Part shown: positions 57,463 through 64,000 of the stretch, piece by piece
Layout: the number at the start of each line of letters is the position of its first letter
Numbering within the stretch: the first letter of the stretch is position 1
Assembly: GCF_003943935.1 (NCBI RefSeq)
Contig: NZ_RJOB01000006.1
Location: forward strand, 100,661-164,660
Reading direction: 5' to 3'
DNA from: Streptococcus mitis
GTDB lineage: Bacteria; Bacillota; Bacilli; Lactobacillales; Streptococcaceae
DNA: 64,000 bases
Notes under the pieces: generated by a model
The model's database searches: none
What the model saw: only the letters and a program-made list of their open reading frames with translations
Told to the model about the DNA's origin: nothing
Translations under genes and position numbers: made by a program

Positions 57463-57659
57463 CTCAATGTTTTCATGCTATTGTTGGTTTCAACTTGTAG
57501 ATTTACAAGTTGAATTGAACTCAGGCTAAAAGCCCAAGTTAGTTGAGTTGAGCTCAAGCTAAAAGTCTGGAGAAAAAGATGAATCTCATTGGTTGCAATC
57601 GCAACCTGCTTTGATTCCCTATTTTCTCTGGGACTTTCTTAACGCTTTCGCATCCTATA

Positions 57660-58130
57660 TTACCAACGGAAGTGTGCGAATGCACGGTTAGCTTCAGCCA
57701 TACGGTGAGTGTCTTCACGTTTCTTAACAGCTGCACCAGTGTTGTTAGCAGCATCCAAGATTTCTTTTGCAAGACGGTCTTGCATTGTGTGTTCACCACG
57801 AAGACGAGCGATTGTTACCAACCAACGAAGTCCAAGTGTTGTACGACGTTCTGGACGAACTTCAACTGGGACTTGGTAGTTAGAACCACCAACACGACGT
57901 GCACGTACTTCAAGTACAGGCATGATGTTTTCCATAGCTGTTTCAAATACTTCAAGTGCATCGTTACCAGTAGCTTCTTTGATTTGCTCAAAGGCACCGT
58001 AAACGATTGAAGCAGCTGTACCACGTTTACCATCAAGCATAACGCGGTTGATAAGACGAGTAACTAGTTGTGAATTGTAAAGCGGATCTGGCAATACGTC
58101 ACGTTTTGGAGCTCTATTTTTACGACTCAT
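57660..58130 (-). CDS. rpsG: 30S ribosomal protein S7
   Basis: Primary 16S rRNA-binding protein that nucleates the 30S head, 156 residues. It has the N-terminal [54 protein letters not shown] and C-terminal [13 protein letters not shown], all typical. It lies 19 bases downstream of rpsL, with a pyrimidine-poor AAGGGGATAAAG ribosome-binding site. In many bacteria S7 autoregulates this operon; no site is assigned here. Confidence 0.97.
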
Positions 58131-58149
58131 TTCTCTTTATCCCCTTTCC

Positions 58150-58563
58150 TTATGCTTTTGGACGTTTAGTACCGTATTTAGAACGGCCTTGTTTACGATC
58201 GTTAACACCTGCAGTATCAAGTGCACCACGGACGATATGGTAACGTACCCCTGGAAGGTCTTTTACACGTCCACCACGAAGAAGAACCACGCTGTGCTCT
58301 TGCAAGTTGTGTCCGATACCTGGGATGTAGGCAGTAACTTCGATAAGGTTGCTCAAACGTACACGAGCGAATTTACGAAGGGCTGAGTTAGGTTTTTTAG
58401 GTGTCATTGTTCCAACACGAGTTGCAACACCACGTTTTTGTGGTGAAGAAACGTTTGTTTGAACTTTTTTATGACTGTTGTAACCAACGTTCAAAGCTGG
58501 TGATTTAGATTTTTCTACTTTTGATTTACGCGGTTTGCGAACCAATTGGTTAATTGTAGGCAT
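58150..58563 (-). CDS. rpsL: 30S ribosomal protein S12
   Basis: Decoding-site protein of the 30S subunit, 137 residues, starting [20 protein letters not shown]. The streptomycin-relevant segments [15 protein letters not shown] and [18 protein letters not shown] are the sensitive, wild-type form (lysines present). An AGGAGAATGTAG leader precedes the ATG. It is the first gene of the str-type group rpsL-rpsG-fusA, with a consensus promoter about 140 bases upstream and a structured leader. Confidence 0.97.
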   Translation of the reverse strand: MPTINQLVRKPRKSKVEKSKSPALNVGYNSHKKVQTNVSSPQKRGVATRVGTMTPKKPNSALRKFARVRLSNLIEVTAYIPGIGHNLQEHSVVLLRGGRVKDLPGVRYHIVRGALDTAGVNDRKQGRSKYGTKRPKA

Positions 58564-58700
58564 CTACATTCTCCTGTGTTTTTTTATTTTTGGTGATGAT
58601 ACACTTGGTGACAGCTATCATCTGTGTGTACTTTTGCAACATTTGTCAGCACGTCCCTGTACACTCTTGAGAGACCAAAAGTAAAAAGTACCGTCTATTA
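58564..58700 (-). promoter_or_regulatory. Structured 5' leader of rpsL
   Basis: The about 135-base transcript leader contains two stems: GTGTAC (58664-58659) with GTACAC (58631-58626), and GATGATA (58622-58616) with TATCATC (58601-58595), the latter 14 bases apart. It could be an r-protein binding site, but I recognise no known leader family. The 316-base gap between rpsL and the response regulator holds this leader, its promoter and the regulator terminator. Confidence 0.4.
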
Positions 58701-58729
58701 TTGTAACAAAATTTTCCCTTGGTTGTCAA
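58700..58729 (-). promoter_or_regulatory. rpsL promoter
   Basis: TTGACA (58729-58724) and TACAAT (58705-58700) on the minus strand with an 18-base spacer; reading TTACAA gives 17. Confidence 0.85.
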
Positions 58730-58784
58730 GACATTTTTCTTTTTTATTGTTAATTTTAGCTCTTGCTACAACCTTGGACGAAAC

Positions 58785-58811
58785 AAAAAAAAGGAAGCTA
58801 AGACCCTTCCT
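58785..58811 (-). terminator. Probable terminator of the response regulator operon
   Basis: AGGAAG and CTTCCT pair around a short loop, followed by eight T on the minus strand, about 70 bases after the response-regulator stop. Confidence 0.5.
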
Positions 58812-58879
58812 CAATTTACAAATTATTTCATTGAATCAGTTCAATTTTAACACATAATGTCCAGGGAAATATTATATCA

Positions 58880-59479
58880 TCACAACCAACCATATTCTTT
58901 CGCGATATTAGCTGCTTCTGTTCGATTAGCAGCATCTAGTTTAGAAAGAATATTAGTTACATAATTTCGGACGGTGCCGTTTGAGAGGTAGAGCTTGTCC
59001 GCAATTTCTTGGTTAGACAGGCCTTGGGCTACTCCATGTAATACAGCGATTTCTTGCTCGGTCAAGGGATTGGGATGGGTCATCATGACTTCCATCAGCT
59101 CTGGAGAATATTCCTTGCGTCCCTCTAACACCGTATGCAGGGTTTGCATGAGTTCGGCGATGCTTCGCTCTTTCAAGACATAGGCGTCGACTCCTGCTTT
59201 GACCGCTCGTTCAAAATAACCTGGGCGTTTAAAGGTTGTAACGATAACCACCTTGGTTTCAGGCACTTCTTGTTTGATCCACTCGAGTGCTTCTAGTCCC
59301 GTCTTAACTGGCATTTCGACGTCAAGGATGGCAATATCTACTGCTTCTTTCCCCAAAACCTCAATAGCTTCGGCTCCATTTTTCGCCTGCAAGACAGTCT
59401 CCACATCCGGTTGAAAGCTCAAGAGCTGGCACATGGCGTCTCTCAGCATACTTTGATCTTCTGCGACTAATACTTTCAT
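58880..59479 (-). CDS. NarL/LuxR-family response regulator (TCS11-like)
   Basis: A 199-residue two-component regulator. Receiver domain residues about 1-120: acidic pocket [14 protein letters not shown], phospho-acceptor Asp in [19 protein letters not shown], and Thr/Lys in [14 protein letters not shown] and [11 protein letters not shown]. The C-terminal LuxR-type helix-turn-helix covers about 135-195 ([42 protein letters not shown]). It abuts the kinase gene (stop and start adjacent), and the operon includes an ABC exporter, the usual Gram-positive arrangement. In pneumococcus this system is TCS11; its signal is not known to me. Confidence 0.93.
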   Translation of the reverse strand: MKVLVAEDQSMLRDAMCQLLSFQPDVETVLQAKNGAEAIEVLGKEAVDIAILDVEMPVKTGLEALEWIKQEVPETKVVIVTTFKRPGYFERAVKAGVDAYVLKERSIAELMQTLHTVLEGRKEYSPELMEVMMTHPNPLTEQEIAVLHGVAQGLSNQEIADKLYLSNGTVRNYVTNILSKLDAANRTEAANIAKEYGWL

Positions 59480-60577
59480 CTACTTTCTCTCCTTATAAGT
59501 CAGATGCACGCGCACCACTGTGGGATCTTTCAAACTGACCAGCTCTACTTGACCTGAAAAGGTTGAGGCACGATCTCGTACTGTGTGCAGTTCATTTCCT
59601 TCTATAGTTGCAAAGCCTTTCCCGTCATCTCTGACTGTCAGAAGCAATTCCTGATCTGTGCGTTCCAGTTTTAGATAAGCTTTTTGAGCTTGGGCATGCT
59701 TGATAATATTGGTTGCCAGTTCTAACAAAATCATAGCAGCCGTGGACTCTATATCCTGGGTCAAGCTAGCCTTGTCCAACTGATTATCAACCTCAACCTC
59801 AATCCCAGCAATTTCTAGCATCTTTTTGACAGTTTCAAGTTCTGAAGCTAAGGTCCGTGATTTCAGATTTTCCACAATGGTTCGTACTTCATTCATGGAA
59901 TCCTTGCTTATCTGGTGAATTTCTTTTAATTCCTTCTCCACCTGTGGATAAGCCTCCATCTGAAATAACTGCAAAGCGAGATCCGTCTTGACACTCAGCA
60001 TAGCAAAGGTGTGTCCCAGACTATCATGCAAATCCTGACCGATACGACTGCGTTCATTTTCAGCTAACAAGAGATTTATCTGGGCATTTTGCTTGGCCTG
60101 CGCTTCTTTCAAATCCTCCACAATCCGAATCCGAACCAAACCAAAAGTCATCAAATCGACAAAAGCAAGAATTACAAGTAGATAGAATAGAAACCCAACT
60201 TCGATTCTCTGAATAATCAACAGTTGCCCCACCACAAGCACTTGAGCAAGGATAAAAGTCCAGACATGTAAAGACTTTAAACTACGTACACCAAAATGAT
60301 AAATTAAGAGATTGGAAAGGAAAAAGAAGAACCAGATATAATTTACAGCAACAAAGGCGGTGTTCCCAGCTACATAGACCAGCATGATGCCCCAGAAAAG
60401 CCAAGATAGGCGCTGATTCTTAGTTGTTAAAACACCCAAATACGCCACTACAAATAGAATATCAATCAATAAATGCCAGACAGCAAGCTCCCCAATCACT
60501 ACAGGAAGGATGGGAAAAACCATAAAAATCAAACTGGCCCAATACATATAGTCTATGCTCTTCAGTCTTTCAAGCAT
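59480..60577 (-). CDS. Sensor histidine kinase (DesK/LiaS type, TCS11-like)
   Basis: A 365-residue kinase with five or six N-terminal membrane helices (about 10-150) and no large extracellular domain, so it likely senses the membrane or its partner transporter. The HisKA_3 dimerisation domain has the phospho-acceptor histidine in RIGQDLHDSLGHTFAMLSVK. The ATP-binding domain has AAMILLELATNIIKHAQAQ (N box) and LLLTVRDDGKGF (G1). Its ATG overlaps the permease gene stop by one base. It partners the adjacent response regulator. Confidence 0.92.
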   Translation of the reverse strand: MLERLKSIDYMYWASLIFMVFPILPVVIGELAVWHLLIDILFVVAYLGVLTTKNQRLSWLFWGIMLVYVAGNTAFVAVNYIWFFFFLSNLLIYHFGVRSLKSLHVWTFILAQVLVVGQLLIIQRIEVGFLFYLLVILAFVDLMTFGLVRIRIVEDLKEAQAKQNAQINLLLAENERSRIGQDLHDSLGHTFAMLSVKTDLALQLFQMEAYPQVEKELKEIHQISKDSMNEVRTIVENLKSRTLASELETVKKMLEIAGIEVEVDNQLDKASLTQDIESTAAMILLELATNIIKHAQAQKAYLKLERTDQELLLTVRDDGKGFATIEGNELHTVRDRASTFSGQVELVSLKDPTVVRVHLTYKERK

Positions 60578-61314
60578 TAAGCATTCTCCTTATGACCTTG
60601 AAGGTAAATGGTCAAACCAAACAAAACTGCTGAAAAAACAAGTAGATAAACTGTGGCTGATAAATTGATGCCACCCTCATTTAAGAAGGTCTTGATCAAT
60701 TCCATCAACTGATAGCTTGGTAGACGCTTCCCGATTGCTTGCATCCAGTCTGGAAATAAAGAGACGGGCATCCAGAGTCCGCCTAAAACAGCCAAGCCAA
60801 AGTAAAGAAGATTGCCTACAACAGACATCAACTGACTAGTTGGTAGGAGAGTCAAGGCCAAACCAAGGGCTACAAAAGCTACACTTCCTACTATCAGCAA
60901 AAGCGCAGCCCCAATCCAGTTTCCAAGAGACATGTCCACACCTCTTACAAAATGTCCAACTGAGAAAACAACCAGAATTGAGACCAAATAATCAACCATC
61001 ATACTTGTTATCTTTGATAGATAATATTCTACCATATTTACAGGGCTATGACGTAATATTTTCTGCCAGTTGTTGATCTTGTCGGTATGTAAAACAACTG
61101 GGAATGAAAAGATAGCGGTAGACATCATGGAAAAAGCCGTCATGGAGATGAGGTAGTCGCGCATAAAATTAGCCGGTCCACCTGGTGTGTCCTGGTACAT
61201 GCCTGAAAAGAATAAATAAAAGGCTGTCGGCATCCCTACTGACAAAAGATAATAGACTAATTGCCGTTTGGTCAATAGAAATTCTATCTTATTTAATGCG
61301 ATCCATCGTTTCAT
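60577..61314 (-). CDS. ABC-2 type transporter permease
   Basis: A membrane protein of about 245 residues and six helices (LLSVGMPTAFYLFFSGM, FMRDYLISMTAFSMMSTAIFSFP, MVDYLVSILVVFSVGHFV, AALLLIVGSVAFVALGLALTL, LLYFGLAVLGGLWMPVSLF, TVYLLVFSAVLFGLTIYL), the ABC-2 export permease fold. GGGAGATGACTAAG places the ribosome-binding site nine bases before the ATG at 61314 (MKRWIALNKIEF); an ATG three codons upstream is too close to it. It works with the ATPase just upstream; the exported substrate is unknown, but an antibiotic or peptide resistance role is common for this arrangement. Confidence 0.87.
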   Translation of the reverse strand: MKRWIALNKIEFLLTKRQLVYYLLSVGMPTAFYLFFSGMYQDTPGGPANFMRDYLISMTAFSMMSTAIFSFPVVLHTDKINNWQKILRHSPVNMVEYYLSKITSMMVDYLVSILVVFSVGHFVRGVDMSLGNWIGAALLLIVGSVAFVALGLALTLLPTSQLMSVVGNLLYFGLAVLGGLWMPVSLFPDWMQAIGKRLPSYQLMELIKTFLNEGGINLSATVYLLVFSAVLFGLTIYLQGHKENA

Positions 61315-61315
61315 C

Positions 61316-62200
61316 TTAGTCATCTCCCTTCTGTGTTTCTTCAAAGATTGTGTCTAGCAAACTACGGTTATTAACTTCGATTTCTTGTATGCTACATCCT
61401 GCTTGAACTAACAGTTGCCAAAAAACATTTGCCTCTCGTGTGACTACTTGCAGAGCATCTTGTTTTTGTACCCAGTTTTCAACCAAGTTAGACTGCTCAA
61501 TGACTTCCTTGTATGCTAGAGGAAGGACAAAGTGCTTTTCAATCTCCTCACTGCGCATGGCTAGAGGTGTTGTATCGCGAATCAACTCTCCCTTATTCAA
61601 GACCAAGATTCGGTCAGCTGTATGCTCTACCTCTTCGATATAATGGGACGAATAGAGAATGGTGACTCCTTGTGTTTTTAGGTCCTGAACAATTTCCCAA
61701 AAACGTTGACGTGTAGAGGTATCCATGGCAGCAGTTGGCTCATCTAAAAAGACAAGCTTTGGTCGCCCAATCAAGGTCAAGACAAAAGAGAAGAGACGCT
61801 TTTGCCCACCTGACAATTTTTCTGCGAATTGCTCTTTTTGTTGCTGGTCAAACTGCAATAGTTGATCGATTTCCTGGTTGTTCAAGGGATTTGGGTAAAT
61901 ACTTTGAAAGAAAGCAATCAACTCTTTAACTTTTAATTTCTGAACGATTACATTTTCTTGAGGCAGGTAGCCTCTAATATAGTCTAACTGAGAACTCGTC
62001 ACTGGCAAGCCTTGGATGGATACTTGACCGCTGGTGACCAGTTTATCTCCCAATAAACAGTCCAATAGTGTGGTCTTCCCAGCTCCATTTGGCCCAATCA
62101 AGGCGACGCATTCACCTTCAGCTACCTCAAAGGAAATATCCTTCAAAATAGCTTTACCCTTTATGTTTTTATTTAGGTTTTCTACCTTAATCATGTTCAT
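61316..62200 (-). CDS. ABC transporter ATP-binding protein
   Basis: A 294-residue ATPase. Walker A is ALIGPNGAGKTTLLDCLLG, the Q-loop is in GYLPQENVIVQ, the ABC signature is FAEKLSGGQKRLFSFVL, Walker B is LVFLDEPTAAMD, and the H-loop is in ILYSSHYIEEVE. The C-terminal about 75 residues are an accessory region typical of drug-export ATPases. AAGGAG is six bases before the ATG. It overlaps the upstream small membrane protein gene by 14 bases and is followed at once by the permease gene. Confidence 0.94.
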   Translation of the reverse strand: MNMIKVENLNKNIKGKAILKDISFEVAEGECVALIGPNGAGKTTLLDCLLGDKLVTSGQVSIQGLPVTSSQLDYIRGYLPQENVIVQKLKVKELIAFFQSIYPNPLNNQEIDQLLQFDQQQKEQFAEKLSGGQKRLFSFVLTLIGRPKLVFLDEPTAAMDTSTRQRFWEIVQDLKTQGVTILYSSHYIEEVEHTADRILVLNKGELIRDTTPLAMRSEEIEKHFVLPLAYKEVIEQSNLVENWVQKQDALQVVTREANVFWQLLVQAGCSIQEIEVNNRSLLDTIFEETQKGDD

Positions 62201-62381
62201 GATATTCTCCTTTCAACCACTCCTTACCCATCGGAAAGGCGATAAAAATCATAAATCCTAATCCCCAGGCACCACGGATGAATTGGTGAAGGATGGCTTG
62301 ATCAAACCAACCTGTAAACATTTCTACCAACCATACCACTAGTGACAGTCCAATAAAAAGATAGAGAATCGCTTTTTTCAT
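62187..62381 (-). CDS. Small membrane protein of the TCS11-like operon
   Basis: A 64-residue protein with two membrane helices (AILYLFIGLSLVVWLVEMF and FIRGAWGLGFMIFIAFPMG) and a short charged tail (GKEWLKGEYHEHD). No family recognised. It is overlapped by the ATPase gene by 14 bases and overlaps the preceding small gene by 4, so it is part of the same operon and may be an accessory subunit of the exporter or sensor. Confidence 0.75.
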   Translation of the reverse strand: MKKAILYLFIGLSLVVWLVEMFTGWFDQAILHQFIRGAWGLGFMIFIAFPMGKEWLKGEYHEHD

Positions 62382-62569
62382 TTTTCAAACTCCTTTTTCA
62401 CATCTGAGACCAATTTCAAACCTTCTCGGATCAACCAAGACATAATTCCGAAACTTGCAAATAACTCCCAAGGAAAATGATAAAAGCCTTCATCCAATCC
62501 TGAAAACATGAGATAAGTCATGACTCCTGCTGTTACTAAACTCATTGCAACAATTACTTTATCTTTCAT
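62378..62569 (-). CDS. Small membrane protein, first gene of the TCS11-like operon
   Basis: A 63-residue protein with two hydrophobic segments (VIVAMSLVTAGVMTYLMF and FPWELFASFGIMSWLI), a basic C-terminus (GLKLVSDVKKEFEK) and no recognised family. The ATG at 62569 has GGAGG eight bases upstream; in-frame methionines further upstream lie near the promoter and are less likely. A TATAAT box (CTATAATTG, minus strand) lies about 35 bases upstream. First of a six-gene operon: two small membrane proteins, ATPase, permease, kinase, regulator. Confidence 0.72.
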   Translation of the reverse strand: MKDKVIVAMSLVTAGVMTYLMFSGLDEGFYHFPWELFASFGIMSWLIREGLKLVSDVKKEFEK

Positions 62570-62826
62570 TTTTTCTTCCTCCATTTGATACTTCAATTAT
62601 AGTCTTTTGAAGTTAGCAGAGTTAGATGCTTCTGTCACTAGAAAATATGACAAATGTCATAAAAGATTCTGTTCAAAGCAAGCAAAATACACTATACAAT
62701 AAAACATGAGGTGGAAAAGAATCTATAGTTATTTCCTTCAAAGTGATAGCAAATTTAAACTATAACATAAACTAATACTCATTTATAGTTTCTTAGTTTT
62801 AAATAAGCATGTTACAATGAAACTCT

Positions 62827-63650
62827 GCATATAGTACTGATTTTAAACAAGGAGCATTAGATTACATCAAAGAGGGACACAGCCATGTCGAAGCAACTAA
62901 AGTTTTTAATGTAGGCGTCAGAACTCTCTTCACGTGGGAAAAGAAAGACGTGAACAAGAATACTTAGAGCGAAAAAAACGAGTCGTCAAAAAGCGGAAAA
63001 TTCCTTTAGAGGAATTAAAAGCCTTTGTAGAGGCTCATCCAGATGCTTTTTTACGGGAAATTGCGGTACATTTTGATTGTGCTGTTCCTTCAGTATGGTA
63101 GCTTTAAAGCAGATTCATGTCGCTTTAAAAAAAGACGACTAGCTTTAAGGAACAAAATCCAGAGAAAGTCGATGAGTTTCTTTATATTTTGAATATCCTA
63201 AAAGATTTACCAGTCGTATATATTAATGAAACAGGAATCGACCGCTACCTCTATCGTCCTTATGCACGGGCTCCTAGAGGGGAGAAAGTCTATGAAAAGA
63301 TTAGCGGACTTCAATTGTTGCAGGACAAGTAGACGGAGAGTTTATATCTCCTATGATTTACAAGGAAAGTACGATGAGTGATTTCTTTGTGGAGTGGTTC
63401 AAAACGCAACTACTACCTCTTTTGAAGAACCCTCATGTCATTGTCATGGACAATGCTAGTTTTCATCCTAAAAACATTTTGGATAAGCTTTACATTCAAG
63501 ATAAGAACTTTTTCTTACCTCTACCATCTTATTCACCAGATTTGAATCCTATTGAGCAAACTTGAGGTTTCTTGAAAAAGAAAGTGACGGATTTATCAAG
63601 GGAAGTACCAAATCTTTTTGAATGTTTGAAACGCTTTTTTAAAACTAAAT
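62827..63650 (+). pseudogene. IS630-Spn1-like transposase, multiply disrupted
   Basis: Frames can be pieced together: AYSTDFKQGALDYIKEGHSH, then YLERKKRVVKKRKIPLEELK, LREIAVHFDCAVPSVW, VDEFLYILNILKDLPVVYIN, ETGIDRYLYRPYARAPRGEK, FISPMIYKESTMSDFFVEWF, VIVMDNASFHPKNILDKLY and LPSYSPDLNPIEQT. These are the DDE motifs of IS630 transposases (DETG, MDNASFH, SPDLNPIE), and S. pneumoniae carries many IS630-Spn1 copies. At least four frameshifts or stops make it inactive. It lies between the TCS11-like operon and the tRNA genes. Confidence 0.88.
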
Positions 63651-63752
63651 GACTATAGAATGAATTACTGAAATTCAAAAAAGAGAGAACCAAAATGATT
63701 CTCTCTTAATTTTAAAAATAAAAAAGATACACGTAGGTATCTCTTTAATGAA

Positions 63753-63826
63753 TCGGGAAGACAGGATTCGAACCTGCGACACCTTGGTCCCAAACCAAGT
63801 ACTCTACCAAGCTGAGCTACTTCCCG
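63753..63826 (-). tRNA. tRNA-Pro (UGG)
   Basis: A 74-base cloverleaf: acceptor CGGGAAG pairs with CTTCCCG, discriminator A, D-arm AGCTCAGCTTGGTAGAGT, anticodon loop TTTGGGA with anticodon TGG, T-arm CAGGTTCGAATCCTG. First of a tRNA cluster on the minus strand. Confidence 0.95.
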
Positions 63827-63840
63827 AGTTAAATAGAAAA

Positions 63841-63914
63841 TGCACCCTAGAGGAGTCGAACCTCTAACCGCCTGATTCGTAGTCAGGTACTCTATCCAGT
63901 TGAGCTAAGGGTGC
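63841..63914 (-). tRNA. tRNA-Arg (ACG)
   Basis: A 74-base cloverleaf: acceptor GCACCCT/AGGGTGC, D-arm AGCTCAACTGGATAGAGT, anticodon loop CTACGAA with anticodon ACG (A34 is expected to become inosine), T-arm AGAGGTTCGACTCCTCT. Confidence 0.95.
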
Positions 63915-63925
63915 TCATTATATTA

Positions 63926-64000
63926 TGCCGAGGACCGGAATCGAACCGGTACGATCGTTACCAATCGCAGGATTTTAAGTCCTGTGCGTCTGCCAGTTCC
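63926..64000 (-). tRNA. tRNA-Leu (UAA), 5' end beyond the window
   Basis: T-arm CCGGTTCGATTCCGG, a short variable-arm stem (GATTGGTAACGATC region), anticodon loop ACTTAAAAT with anticodon TAA, and the D-arm GGAACTGGCAGAC at the window edge. The 3' acceptor CCTCGGCA is present; the 5' acceptor strand lies outside. Confidence 0.9.

Noticed and set aside
58150..58563. Streptomycin-resistance change in S12
   Set aside because: The KKPNSALRK and [15 protein letters not shown] segments keep the sensitive lysines.
50801..58563. Many open frames on the plus strand opposite polC, fusA and rpsG
   Set aside because: They lack ribosome-binding sites and recognisable domains, and lie fully inside highly conserved genes; they are codon-usage shadows.

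Overview
The window is chromosomal DNA of a mitis-group Streptococcus, very close to S. pneumoniae (S. mitis or S. pseudopneumoniae are also possible). The evidence is six BOX-type intergenic repeats, an EndA nuclease with EpuA, the four-gene folate (sul) cluster, the manLMN operon, the TCS11-like two-component system with its ABC exporter, and an IS630-Spn1-like remnant. Almost everything is core genome. Two compact stretches (about 42.1-45.8 kb and 49.5-50.8 kb) are accessory DNA.

Layout. 1-8.9 kb (mostly minus): CNNM/CorC membrane protein, endA, epuA, murA, a DUF1146 protein, sepM-like protease, coaD, rsmD, asnA, a Bax-inhibitor-1 protein and a TrmH-family methyltransferase. 8.9-10.2 kb (plus): acylphosphatase and yidC. 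10.3-20.1 kb (minus): pflA, lysA, purR, yhaM/cbf1, then the tight run tatD-rnmV-ksgA-rsgA-rpe-tpk-rmuC. 20.3-30.8 kb: KimA-like potassium permease, an Ami/Ali oligopeptide-binding lipoprotein, rpmH, an aminotransferase, a universal stress protein, a HAD-MazG fusion, asparaginase and ccpA. 31-42 kb: DUF960 gene, folP-folC-folE-folBK, CPBP protease, purine permease, Cof phosphatase, a truncated adhA, and manLMN. 42.1-45.7 kb: an ISL3-bounded island full of gene fragments and carrying one intact DUF4230 gene. 45.8-58.6 kb: pepC, rsuA, a GlsB-like protein, pepS, a small accessory cassette, polC, fusA, rpsG, rpsL. 58.9-62.6 kb: response regulator, histidine kinase, ABC exporter and two small membrane proteins. 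The window ends with an IS630 remnant and three tRNA genes (Pro, Arg, partial Leu).

From memory of pneumococcal gene order, the block from the DUF960 gene to rpsL lies elsewhere in S. pneumoniae, while ccpA and the TCS11 regulator are neighbours there. The window therefore probably records a rearrangement that moved about 27 kb between replichores.

Regulation readable from sequence: cre-like sites at ccpA and manLMN, PurBox-like motifs at purR and at the purine permease, and four genes (three of them RNA-modifying enzymes) whose ATG lies 6-7 nt after a consensus -10 box with no Shine-Dalgarno, which suggests leaderless mRNAs. The most novel-looking material is the AT-rich 49.8-50.8 kb cassette: a good promoter, a possible 28-residue hydrophobic peptide, a 98-residue helical protein and a 128-residue two-helix membrane protein.
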